A DNA stretch of 28,437 nucleotides from IMG/VR virus record IMGVR_UViG_3300031857_001037, positions 1 through 28,437 of that record, one strand, 5' to 3'. Under the pieces are notes generated by a model that saw only the letters and a program-made list of their open reading frames with translations, searched no databases and was not told the origin of the DNA. Source of the stretch: a virus. This document shows, one piece after another, positions 1 to 6,849 of this stretch. How positions within the stretch are numbered: the stretch's first letter is position 1; each line of letters begins with the position of its first letter. The position numbers and the translations under genes are program-made.

Positions 1-39
1 GCGATTACCACGAATAGCAACATTGGTGTAGAACTTCAT
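1..39 (-). CDS. 43: DNA polymerase gp43, 5' end only
   Basis: Only the first 13 codons are in the window; the gene runs off the low end. Its start reads MKFYTNVAIRGNR, which resembles the opening of T4-like family B DNA polymerases of marine phages. The ATG at 39-37 follows a GAGG ribosome-binding site about 15 bases upstream, inside the end of the methyltransferase gene. Location is the strongest support: in T4 and relatives gp43 follows the clamp, clamp loader and regA genes in this orientation, as here apart from an accessory cassette. It would be the replicative polymerase with 3'-5' proofreading, working with gp45 and gp44/62. The identification rests on a very short peptide plus synteny. 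Confidence 0.72.
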   Translation of the reverse strand, partial: MKFYTNVAIRGNR

Positions 40-41
40 GT

Positions 42-55
42 AGGTAAGTATACCT
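42..55 (-). promoter_or_regulatory. Hairpin over the gp43 ribosome-binding site
   Basis: In the minus-strand message AGGTA, a TACT loop and TACCT form a 5-bp stem with a 4-base loop. It lies just before the gp43 ATG and takes in most of the GAGG ribosome-binding site. T4 and RB69 gp43 repress their own translation by binding a hairpin at this place. A similar role here is inference; the stem is short and could be chance. Confidence 0.4.
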
Positions 56-906
56 CAGCCCATGACTGAGGCAAGGGTATTCGGGATCTCTTCTTTGATT
101 CTATTCTCTGCGATCTTGATGTACTCAGGATTAAGTTCAGTACCGACAAAGTTCCTATTGTTCTCAAGTGCAACAATAGCCGTGGTTCCCGATCCCGTGA
201 ATGGATCTAGCACGGTCCCGCCTTCGGGGCATCCTGCAAGAATACAAGGACGAATAAGATTCTTCGGGTAGACTGCGAAATGTGCGCCCTTGTAGCCCTT
301 GGTATTCACCGTCCATACTGAACGCTTGTTCTTTTTTTCCTCACCTGAAACGGATGTTTCCTTCACTGCCTTATGATCATAGTAATAATGAGACTTCTTG
401 GAGAGCAAAAAGATATATTCATGAGCCTTGGTACAACGATCCTCCACGCTCTCAGGCATGGGATTGGGCTTTGACCAGATGATATCCTGACGCAGCCACC
501 AACCATCGGCTTGTAGGGCAAATGCAACGCGCCAAGGAATGCCGATGAGATCCTTATGCTTCAGCCCCTTCTGATCCCTGCGATTGCCAGGAATGAATGT
601 AGGCATGTCCCTCTGCCCACCGATTGACTGTGGTGGTGGAGCAACATTCTTCTGAGACATGTAGGAATCGCCAAGGTTCAGCCACACAGTGCCATCATCA
701 CGAAGACAACGGCGAACTTCACGGAATACATCAACCATTGCATTGACATACTCCTCGACTTCCTGCTCTGATCCGATCTCTCCTTCTCCCCCACCATAGT
801 CACGAAGACCAAAGTAGGGAGGAGAAGTGACACAGGTATGTACGGATCCCGCATCGATCTGCTTGAGGGCTTCACGACAATCTCCCTGAATGATTCTGTA
901 GTCCAT
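55..906 (-). CDS. DNA methyltransferase, class beta amino-methyltransferase
   Basis: A 283-residue S-adenosylmethionine-dependent DNA methyltransferase that methylates an exocyclic amino group of cytosine (N4) or adenine (N6). The catalytic motif TSPPY is at residues 27-31 and the AdoMet-binding motif DPFTGSGTT at 234-242; this order (catalytic motif first) defines the beta class. The TSPPY form is commoner in N4-cytosine enzymes, but target base and site cannot be read from sequence. No restriction endonuclease is adjacent, so it is likely a solitary phage enzyme that shields phage DNA from host restriction or alters gene control. The start has a GAGGA site overlapping the stop of the SpeD-like gene. 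It is the last gene of the accessory cassette before gp43. Confidence 0.92.
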   Translation of the reverse strand: MDYRIIQGDCREALKQIDAGSVHTCVTSPPYFGLRDYGGGEGEIGSEQEVEEYVNAMVDVFREVRRCLRDDGTVWLNLGDSYMSQKNVAPPPQSIGGQRDMPTFIPGNRRDQKGLKHKDLIGIPWRVAFALQADGWWLRQDIIWSKPNPMPESVEDRCTKAHEYIFLLSKKSHYYYDHKAVKETSVSGEEKKNKRSVWTVNTKGYKGAHFAVYPKNLIRPCILAGCPEGGTVLDPFTGSGTTAIVALENNRNFVGTELNPEYIKIAENRIKEEIPNTLASVMG

Positions 907-912
907 ATGTCC

Positions 913-1290
913 TCAGTATGCAACGCCACGCGCGAAATGATGCTCCTCAAACGATGAGAAGCCAAAGCATTCCCTAGCATAGTCCAAGATTATCTTCTTG
1001 TCAAAGTTGTTGCAGGAATAGACATCCAGCGTGATGAAGTGGGTGGGTTCGATTGAGTGGATTTGAATGCCACTTTCAATCAGAGGAACCCACCCACTTA
1101 CACCAGCCTTTGCGGGATAGAGTTCCTTGCCAAGGTGAGTTGGTCCATGTATGACAATCGGTTGACTCATGCGGGTCATGCCGATCTTGTCAACGACTCG
1201 TTCTAGAAAGCGATATGTCAGTTCCATGTCATCTGCCACGCCAGGCTTGCAGTTGTACATGTCGAGATAGTAAGAGTATCCAAATGCCAT
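913..1290 (-). CDS. SpeD-like S-adenosylmethionine decarboxylase family protein
   Basis: A 125-residue protein resembling the short bacterial type of pyruvoyl-dependent AdoMet decarboxylase, which self-cleaves at a Glu-Ser bond and supplies aminopropyl groups for spermidine synthesis. Seen here: an N-terminal segment with MYNC, the Glu72-Ser73 pair at the expected cleavage site, His78 matching the catalytic His, and Cys93 in the VYSC segment matching the catalytic Cys. The usual His after the cleavage-site Ser is Gly74, so substrate may differ; some phage members of the family are reported to act as ornithine or arginine decarboxylases. The start codon overlaps the previous stop (TGATG), showing translational coupling. 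Family assignment is fairly sure, reaction is not. Confidence 0.72.
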   Translation of the reverse strand: MAFGYSYYLDMYNCKPGVADDMELTYRFLERVVDKIGMTRMSQPIVIHGPTHLGKELYPAKAGVSGWVPLIESGIQIHSIEPTHFITLDVYSCNNFDKKIILDYARECFGFSSFEEHHFARGVAY

Positions 1291-1556
1291 CAGTTGCGCT
1301 CCACCATGTAAATGTGTTCTTCCTCAATCACATCAAGATCGTCATACTGCTTTCCACGGCACTTGGTGATATCCCAAAGCGCACGATCTCCAACCTTGAT
1401 GTCCTCGGTCACTCCTTCACCAACAGCAATCACCTTTGACCACACCAAATGAGTATTTACTTTGTCATTGTAGATGATTCCTGCCTCTGTCTTCTTCTCC
1501 CCACCGAAATCACGGCGAAGAGCAACGAACTTACCCACGGGGCGAAAACCCTTCAT
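1290..1556 (-). CDS. 31: GroES-like co-chaperonin, gp31-type
   Basis: An 88-residue protein with the GroES pattern: N-terminal FRPVGKFVALRR strand, a mobile-loop region rich in charged residues, the IxVGDRALWD segment (residues about 53-62) matching the GroES VKVGDxVLF motif, and a C-terminal EEEHIYMV strand. T4 gp31 replaces host GroES on GroEL, giving a larger cage in which major capsid protein gp23 folds. This protein is shorter than T4 gp31 (111 residues) and near normal GroES size. It overlaps the preceding gene by ATGA and the next by TGATG. The fold is well supported; partnership with host GroEL for gp23 folding is inferred from the family. Confidence 0.8.
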   Translation of the reverse strand: MKGFRPVGKFVALRRDFGGEKKTEAGIIYNDKVNTHLVWSKVIAVGEGVTEDIKVGDRALWDITKCRGKQYDDLDVIEEEHIYMVERN

Positions 1557-1921
1557 GATAGTTCCCTTGTAGTGCAGTGAATAAGAGACTCGCCATACTG
1601 AGCCAGTATCCTCTTATCCTGCCTGTATGCAGAAAGGAGAACGATGTAGTTGATCACATCGATCATCGTGTCCTCGAACGACTCGTCCTTGACATGGTTT
1701 GTTCCTGATTCGATGATAGATGATAGGCGGCTCATCTTGTCCGTGAGGCGAACCATGAAACCTTGCTCCGTCGAGCAGATTCCCATTGCCTCCACGCGAG
1801 TGAAGTTCGCGAACGGTTCCTTGCCATCGTTTCCTGCATAGTCGCGGTTCTTCATGTCCATCAGATCACGCGCTTGCTTGCAGAGTATCTCATGATGCTT
1901 CAGCAGTTCTTCTCGGGTCAT
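1553..1921 (-). CDS. DUF1599 / nucleotide modification-associated domain protein
   Basis: A 122-residue helical protein with the DUF1599 (Nmad1-type) signature: KNRDYAGNDGKEPFANF at residues 24-40, then a helix with RLTDKMSRL and a final helical segment with DTMIDVINYIVLL. The acidic and DxxN residues on helices are like MazG-type all-alpha nucleotide pyrophosphatases, and the family is found next to nucleotide-metabolism genes in phages. It sits directly downstream of a dUTPase, fitting a role in the deoxynucleotide pool, but the substrate is unknown. The ATG is preceded by GGAG at a normal distance. Confidence 0.75.
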   Translation of the reverse strand: MTREELLKHHEILCKQARDLMDMKNRDYAGNDGKEPFANFTRVEAMGICSTEQGFMVRLTDKMSRLSSIIESGTNHVKDESFEDTMIDVINYIVLLSAYRQDKRILAQYGESLIHCTTRELS

Positions 1922-1939
1922 TCTTTGTCTCCATAATGA

Positions 1940-2440
1940 TTAGTTCACGCCTGTGCTTCCAAACCCACCATCCCGCGAGGTTCGCTTCTGCGGTCTCTCG
2001 GGTGTTTCAACGATCACATAATCCTCATTCCTCACAAGTTCACCCTGTGCAATCCGCATGCCATGCGTGATGGTCTGCCGCACAAGGGAATCGTTCTTGA
2101 GAAGGATGAAGCACTCCTCGACATAATCGGAGTCAACTATACCTTCGCAGTTCTGAGTTACAAGCCCATTCTTGAAAGAAAGACCAGAACGAGGATAGAT
2201 TCTAACAGAGTAGCCTTCGGGAATATCGAATATCAATCCTGTAGGAATCAATACTCGGAACTCGGCGGGAATCTCTACTTGATCGACATTGCAATAAAGT
2301 TCTATCGGTTCATTCATCCGCGAGTATGCCTTGACCTTCTCCATGCCCTTGAGGCATGCACAGATGTCAAAGCATGCGGATTGATCCGTGGCAAACTGCG
2401 GAAGCAGTGCCTCAGTATGATTTTTGTAAATCTTCAGCAT
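1940..2440 (-). CDS. dut: dUTPase (deoxyuridine triphosphatase)
   Basis: A 166-residue trimeric-type dUTPase that hydrolyses dUTP to dUMP and pyrophosphate, keeping uracil out of DNA and supplying dUMP for thymidylate. All five motifs are visible: motif 1 SACFDICA (21-28), motif 2 PRSGLS (83-88), motif 3 NCEGIVDSDYVEE (97-109) with the uracil-binding Tyr, motif 4 GMRIAQGEL (127-135) and motif 5 RTSRDGGFGSTG (153-164) near the C-terminus. Motif 3 has DYVEE where DYRGE is usual. Its start overlaps the glycosyltransferase stop by one base (TGATG). Together with the dCMP deaminase at 19076-19576 it gives the phage two routes to dUMP. Confidence 0.95.
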   Translation of the reverse strand: MLKIYKNHTEALLPQFATDQSACFDICACLKGMEKVKAYSRMNEPIELYCNVDQVEIPAEFRVLIPTGLIFDIPEGYSVRIYPRSGLSFKNGLVTQNCEGIVDSDYVEECFILLKNDSLVRQTITHGMRIAQGELVRNEDYVIVETPERPQKRTSRDGGFGSTGVN

Positions 2441-3717
2441 CAGCGGCTCTTTGCCTTGCGATCCTTCTTGCGGTTCAACAGACGCTTAAGGTTCTCCCTG
2501 CGGAGTTCTTCTTCCTTTTTTGTGTCCAATACTGAGTTCATCGACTTCGGGACTTCCTGCTGTGCAGCCTGTGCATCCTTCTGTCTCATTGCCGCAATCA
2601 GGTCTGCTGACTCAATCATCCTCTGCTCATACAACTGAAGGTTCTGCTGCATCCTTGGCTTCTCGGTCTCAGGATAAAATGGATTTTCCATGCACTTCTT
2701 ACCCGCAGCAACTCCCTCATCGAACCTATGAAGATAGAATGCTGTTGCAGCAATTTCGTCATCAACTTGCCACTTGTAGACATCCTCATCGATGAAGAGA
2801 ATATCAAAGTGGGGATATGGCATGTCCTTTGCCATCTTTGCATAAAGATATGCAAGCCTTGGTTGATTAATCAACCGATACATCTTGGCAATCTGATAGA
2901 GTGGTTCAGCACGGATGGGGCGATAGTTCCATGCCATAAGGAACCTTTCCTTGATCTCACCGAATGGCTTGTTCGTGATTGCTGCGATCATGGCGATTCG
3001 ATACAAGGAGTAGAAGACCTCTTCCTCCCATCCGCCCATCTCAACTCGCTTTTGGTATGCCGCAGCAGACTTATCCCATTGCTGAGAATCAAAGTATGAC
3101 TGAGCAAGATAGAACTGATGACGAGTGTTCGTCGGATCTTCCTTCATTGCCTCTTCAAGGATCACGGCATCACGGCTGTACTTTTCAATGGGAGATATGC
3201 CAACATTCCTTGCACCACCCATGGTACGGGCGCAGATGTTGTAGTTGCCTTCTAGTTTCTGAATCCGTGGGTTTTGCTTTTCACAAGCGGCATATTCGTG
3301 CAGTACACCCTTGTACTCCCACTTGCAATCCAACTTGAAGACCTGATTGCGCCACCAGAAGAAGGAACCTCGCTTGATGCGTAGGGCATAACTATCGACT
3401 TCGGTGGTTGGTGGGAGAATGAGTTCTCCCTCAATGTAGTCATCGGCATCGATCACCCATGCATAGTCTGCCTTGCCTTCAGCAGCACGGAAAGCAAGGG
3501 TGCGGTTGTGACCGAAGTTCTTCCACTCATGATCGTGAATCTCACCAGGAATACCCTTCTCCTTGAAGAAGTCGGTGATGATCTGCTTTGTGTTGTCGGT
3601 GGAGCCTGTGTCGCAGATGACCCAGTAATCAATGTACTTGTATACCGAGTTGAGGCATTCGTGTATGATGTGCGACTCGTTCTTCACGATCATGCATAGT
3701 GTAACAGTTGGACGCAT
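2440..3717 (-). CDS. Family 2-like glycosyltransferase with helical repeat tail
   Basis: A 425-residue protein. Residues 1 to about 150 form a GT-A glycosyltransferase domain: start PTVTLCMIVKNE, DTGSTDNT at 36-43 for nucleotide-sugar binding and the metal-binding DADD at 90-93. The region from about 180 to 340 is rich in paired helices with a TPR-like look (for example the FYLAQSYFDSQQWDKSAAAY segment), and the last 40 residues are highly charged. Such proteins occur in bacteria and large phages and transfer sugars to proteins, glycans or, in some phages, DNA. Acceptor is unknown. The start has an AAGGA site 9 bases upstream. It is the first gene of the cassette placed between regA and gp43, which are adjacent in T4. 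Confidence 0.85.
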   Translation of the reverse strand: MRPTVTLCMIVKNESHIIHECLNSVYKYIDYWVICDTGSTDNTKQIITDFFKEKGIPGEIHDHEWKNFGHNRTLAFRAAEGKADYAWVIDADDYIEGELILPPTTEVDSYALRIKRGSFFWWRNQVFKLDCKWEYKGVLHEYAACEKQNPRIQKLEGNYNICARTMGGARNVGISPIEKYSRDAVILEEAMKEDPTNTRHQFYLAQSYFDSQQWDKSAAAYQKRVEMGGWEEEVFYSLYRIAMIAAITNKPFGEIKERFLMAWNYRPIRAEPLYQIAKMYRLINQPRLAYLYAKMAKDMPYPHFDILFIDEDVYKWQVDDEIAATAFYLHRFDEGVAAGKKCMENPFYPETEKPRMQQNLQLYEQRMIESADLIAAMRQKDAQAAQQEVPKSMNSVLDTKKEEELRRENLKRLLNRKKDRKAKSR

Positions 3718-3737
3718 TATGTAGATTCCTTTTTTTG

Positions 3738-4154
3738 TCAGGGCTTCTTCTTACCTATATGGTATTTAGGTACGAGTTCCCAGTTCTGCTTGTCTTTGAA
3801 TGGGATTATCTTCATCTGTGCAAGAGAAACTATTGGTTCACTTGCCTTCTTTGAATCGACTATGTTCACCAAACCCCATTCCTCAAGCAGATTGGCAATC
3901 GTGTTCCTGCGCCCAATGTCGGTATCATCTATGTCTGTTGGCAACCCATCTAGTGCGAACAGTTCCTTGAAATGGACGATGTAGAACTTGCCCCTCTTAT
4001 GAAGGATATGGCAACTCTGATATAGTTTGTTATCTTTCTTTGAAGAGACTCCGATGCGCGTCAATGTTTCCCGCACTTTGAGGAAGTCGTCCTCTGCCTT
4101 TAGGGTGATCTCCAAAAGGTCTTCGACCTTGAGATCCAATATTCTTTTTTCCAT
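3738..4154 (-). CDS. regA: RegA translational repressor
   Basis: A 138-residue protein clearly similar to T4 RegA (122 residues), an RNA-binding repressor that blocks translation initiation of many early phage messages. Conserved stretches include LYQSCHIL, KFYIVHFKELF, the LLEEWGLVNIV helix and the end LVPKYHIGKK. The N-terminus has about 16 extra residues before the ITLK segment where T4 RegA begins. I chose the ATG at 4154 because GAGG stands 8 bases upstream; an in-frame TTG 18 bases further up has no such site. It follows gp62 by 41 bases, as in the T4 order 45-44-62-regA. RegA may act on the replication genes around it. Confidence 0.95.
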   Translation of the reverse strand: MEKRILDLKVEDLLEITLKAEDDFLKVRETLTRIGVSSKKDNKLYQSCHILHKRGKFYIVHFKELFALDGLPTDIDDTDIGRRNTIANLLEEWGLVNIVDSKKASEPIVSLAQMKIIPFKDKQNWELVPKYHIGKKKP

Positions 4155-4195
4155 GGTATCCTCGCCAATCAATCAACATTACAGATTGTTCTGCA

Positions 4196-4597
4196 TTATT
4201 TAGCATTTCGGATACCTCCATGCATGACTTTACTATACTTTAGGATTTCGTCTACCTTGCTCTTTCCAAGTACACCAATGATCTCAGTTGCCCTCTTTAT
4301 GGAGCAACCAAAGAACTCAGATATCGTCTGAGCGATCTCAGCATCCTCCTTCTTTGCCCACTTGCTCATCCTCTTTCGGGGACGAACCGAATGAAGCAGA
4401 AACTCATACTGCATCTGCTTATCCATGTGCCATCGAATGTTCATCTCATTCGAATGCATGACAGTATCGGCAAACTGAGACAATCCCTTGTTCATGAGGT
4501 AGGGGGCATACTCGGATGCCCCCCTTCCCTCCTCACGGACAAGATTGACCTTGGTTGTATTGATGCTGTTTAGGAAATCAAATGGATTGTCGTTCAT
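4196..4597 (-). CDS. 62: Clamp loader small subunit gp62
   Basis: A 133-residue protein. In T4, one gp62 joins four gp44 subunits to form the ATP-driven loader that opens sliding clamp gp45 and places it at primer-template junctions. Recognisable pieces are the start DNPFDFLNSIN and the region near residues 70-110 with RKRMSKWAKK and a helix ending IGVLGKSKVDEIL. It is shorter than T4 gp62 (187 residues), as is usual in marine T4-like phages. Its ATG overlaps the gp44 stop (ATGA), so the two subunits are translationally coupled. Confidence 0.9.
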   Translation of the reverse strand: MNDNPFDFLNSINTTKVNLVREEGRGASEYAPYLMNKGLSQFADTVMHSNEMNIRWHMDKQMQYEFLLHSVRPRKRMSKWAKKEDAEIAQTISEFFGCSIKRATEIIGVLGKSKVDEILKYSKVMHGGIRNAK

Positions 4598-5541
4598 TTC
4601 TTGAACTCACAGGAAACCATCAGTTCGCTGATGCAAGCCATGGTATTGATCTCTTGGTCAGCAGCGAACGCAGACTTGTACTGATAGTCAGCAAGGGTCA
4701 GGATAGCCTGTGGAATGGACTGTGGCTCAAGAATGTCATAGATCGAATCGTAGATCATTCTGAACAACCCTACATGATCATTGTCAATGTTGTTCGCCAC
4801 CCACTTCCTGATGCCACCGAACTCCTTCTTCTTCATCATGGAGATGAGATCCTGCACCTTGTCCGATACGCTCGTCCCAAGGATTCCCACATCGATCTTG
4901 CCCCCGAGAGCATACTTCTGTAGATCGTTGATGAGCCTTCGGAAATCAGGAAACCTACGAACCACAAGTTCCGCAACAACACTGGAATCATATTCTACTC
5001 CTTCGGTTTCTAGAATGGTACAAACGCGCTTCCACATCTTCTTCGCCATCAGTTCCTTCTGAGCGGATGGGATCTTGAAATCGATCACCGTGCATCGCGA
5101 GTGCAGCGGCTGAATGATCCTGTTCTTGTAGTTGCAGGTCAGGATGAACCTACAGTTCTTTGAGAACTCCTCCATGAATCCACGAAGTGCTGGCTGCATG
5201 GATTGGGGATTGGAGTAGTCGAACTCGTCTAGGATGACCACCTTGTTGCCACCCGTGAAGGATACGGAACTCGCAAAGTCCCGAATCCTTGTGCGGAGGG
5301 TATCGATGTTTCCATCCTCAGAGCAGTTGATGATGATCCAATCCGCACCCATCTCGTCGCAGAGTGCCTTTGCAACGGTTGTCTTGCCCACGCCAGAACC
5401 GCCAGCAAGAAGCATGTTCTGCATCTGTCCCGCAGCAAGAGTGTCTTCGAATGTCTTCCTGATGTCCTCTGGCAAAACGCAATCCGCGATGCGGCGAGGG
5501 CGATACTTCTCTGACCACAGGTATTCTTCCGTGGCAATCAT
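4594..5541 (-). CDS. 44: Clamp loader ATPase subunit gp44
   Basis: A 315-residue AAA+ ATPase, the main subunit of the loader for clamp gp45. Walker A is GGSGVGKT (47-54), Walker B is VVILDEFD (101-108) with the DEFD form also used by T4, and the sensor/trans-acting SRC motif is at 148-150 (HSRCTVI). The start EEYLWSEKYRPRRIADCVLP matches the typical loader N-terminus. Length is close to T4 gp44 (319). A GAGGTGA ribosome-binding site overlaps the gp45 stop codon just upstream. Confidence 0.97.
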   Translation of the reverse strand: MIATEEYLWSEKYRPRRIADCVLPEDIRKTFEDTLAAGQMQNMLLAGGSGVGKTTVAKALCDEMGADWIIINCSEDGNIDTLRTRIRDFASSVSFTGGNKVVILDEFDYSNPQSMQPALRGFMEEFSKNCRFILTCNYKNRIIQPLHSRCTVIDFKIPSAQKELMAKKMWKRVCTILETEGVEYDSSVVAELVVRRFPDFRRLINDLQKYALGGKIDVGILGTSVSDKVQDLISMMKKKEFGGIRKWVANNIDNDHVGLFRMIYDSIYDILEPQSIPQAILTLADYQYKSAFAADQEINTMACISELMVSCEFKK

Positions 5542-5549
5542 CTTTCACC

Positions 5550-6224
5550 TCAAGACTTGGTTGACTCTGAACGCAGGGCTACCCAATACGCAATGGGATT
5601 GTTCTTGCCAGTGAACTTGGCAACGGCGGTGCCACCGATCTCAACATGGTAGTCATCGGGAATCAACTTGAGAAGTTCGATGTCGATGAAGATGTTGAAC
5701 TTGTTGTCGGTCTTGTCATCAAGTGCCATCGTGAAGACATTCGATGAACTGTTCAGACCGATCTTGCGATCAAAGGTGACGATCTCAATATTGCCCTCAT
5801 CGGTGTTCCTAATGCACAGATTGTCTAGTTGTAGGACGGATGATGCCTTTTGAATCTCAGCGATCTGATCGTTCTTGAGATCGAACTCGACAGTCAAGGA
5901 AGGCATCTTGATGCTCTTGTTTGCCTTCTCGACCAACTTCTCGTCCGCATAGTAATAGTTCACCGAACTGTTCTTTGCCTTGATAGTCACGAACTTGTCG
6001 TTGAACTGATACTCGGGATTCTGAAACAGAGTCGTCGTGGCAATGAACTTGCCAAGGTCAAAGATGGCGAACGGCTTGACGAAATCCTCGTCTACCTTTG
6101 CCTCTGCCATGATGTTTTTGGCTGTAGAAACCGTGCGAATGGTGTTGCCCTGCTCAACATGAATGCTTGAGCGGATGCCCGAAAAGTTCTTCAGAATGTC
6201 AAATGTCTTCTTGCTGATCTTCAT
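5550..6224 (-). CDS. 45: Sliding clamp gp45
   Basis: A 224-residue DNA polymerase processivity clamp (T4 gp45 has 228). It forms a trimeric ring that tethers gp43 to DNA and, in T4-like phages, also moves along DNA to activate late transcription through gp55 and gp33. Recognisable features include the start MKISKKTFDILKNFSGI, the repeated clamp-fold beta segments such as FAIFDLGKFIAT and FNIFIDIELLKLIPDDYHVEI, and the C-terminal YWVALRSE. A GAGGA site precedes the ATG. It opens the 45-44-62-regA block. Confidence 0.96.
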   Translation of the reverse strand: MKISKKTFDILKNFSGIRSSIHVEQGNTIRTVSTAKNIMAEAKVDEDFVKPFAIFDLGKFIATTTLFQNPEYQFNDKFVTIKAKNSSVNYYYADEKLVEKANKSIKMPSLTVEFDLKNDQIAEIQKASSVLQLDNLCIRNTDEGNIEIVTFDRKIGLNSSSNVFTMALDDKTDNKFNIFIDIELLKLIPDDYHVEIGGTAVAKFTGKNNPIAYWVALRSESTKS

Positions 6225-6226
6225 GA

Positions 6227-6421
6227 TTATTCCTCATCTTCAAAAGTATCCATGATGTCGTCTGTCTCGACATCCTCACCGTTGTTTACCATGTCCTTTA
6301 GATCGCGCATGTGATGCTTCATGTCATGCCTCTGACCACGCCGTTCGTGCTTCCGTCCACGGGAGGATGGGTGTCTGCGATCAAGCGAATCAAAGTCATT
6401 GTCATCAAACTTGCGGCTCAC
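6227..6421 (-). CDS. Small charged protein, unknown function
   Basis: A 64-residue protein with a GTG start. The GTG is well supported: AAGGAG lies 8 bases upstream and the start overlaps the preceding stop as GTGA. The chain begins MSRKFDDNDFDSLDRR, has a basic Arg/His/Lys middle (residues about 15-40) and an acidic end (DDIMDTFEDEE). Short proteins of this kind, beginning MSRKF and lying just before gp45, occur in marine T4-like phages. The basic middle could touch nucleic acid or the clamp, but no function is known. Confidence 0.7.
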   Translation of the reverse strand: MSRKFDDNDFDSLDRRHPSSRGRKHERRGQRHDMKHHMRDLKDMVNNGEDVETDDIMDTFEDEE

Positions 6422-6849
6422 TTCTCAGTCTCCTTCTCGTTCAGTGTCAAGAGATACTCTACACCAAAGGTCTCCTCAATCAACTTCTTTCTCATATCAT
6501 TCTCCGAAATGGTTAGTGGAACATAGTTGGTGAACCCAGGCATGTTTTTAGGACAGTTTACCCGAGGATAATCCAACTTTGAATAATGATTCTCATTCAG
6601 GTTCTTTATCTGAGTATGTCCGAAGTCGCCACAGTTACACGCACCGCAGAAGTAAGAATGAGCAAATTTAACACTCGGTTTTCTCTCAGGGCAAGGAGGA
6701 ATGTTCATCTCTTCTAAACCATGGCATGATATGCTTCTCACATCATGCAACTCATCGGATACTTTGTTGTTCTTGATGCCTCTCGACAACAGAGAATCCG
6801 CAACTTGCCATGCACTAGTGAATTTGTTCCTGAGAAAATAATTCTTCAT
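6418..6849 (-). CDS. Cysteine-rich conserved protein between gp46 and gp45
   Basis: A 143-residue protein of unknown function. Cysteines lie at 42, 53, 68, 71, 73 and 99; the CGACNCGDFGHT block (68-79) and the later KLDYPRVNCP and MPGFTNY stretch (91-109) look like a metal-binding (zinc or iron-sulphur) core. The N-terminus is helical with LLSRGIKNN, the C-terminus is a charged helix. It overlaps gp46 by ATGA upstream and the next gene by GTGA downstream, so it is co-translated with replication and recombination genes. I have seen similar proteins in marine T4-like phages but know no assigned role. Confidence 0.75.
   Translation of the reverse strand: MKNYFLRNKFTSAWQVADSLLSRGIKNNKVSDELHDVRSISCHGLEEMNIPPCPERKPSVKFAHSYFCGACNCGDFGHTQIKNLNENHYSKLDYPRVNCPKNMPGFTNYVPLTISENDMRKKLIEETFGVEYLLTLNEKETEK

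Noticed and set aside
4155-4172. Upstream TTG start for RegA
   Set aside because: The ATG at 4154 has GAGG at the right distance, while the TTG has none.
4196-4203. GCTAAATA on the minus strand before regA, like a late promoter
   Set aside because: It is formed by the last codons of gp62 (GCT AAA TAA), is about 45 bases from the regA start, and RegA is an early gene in T4.
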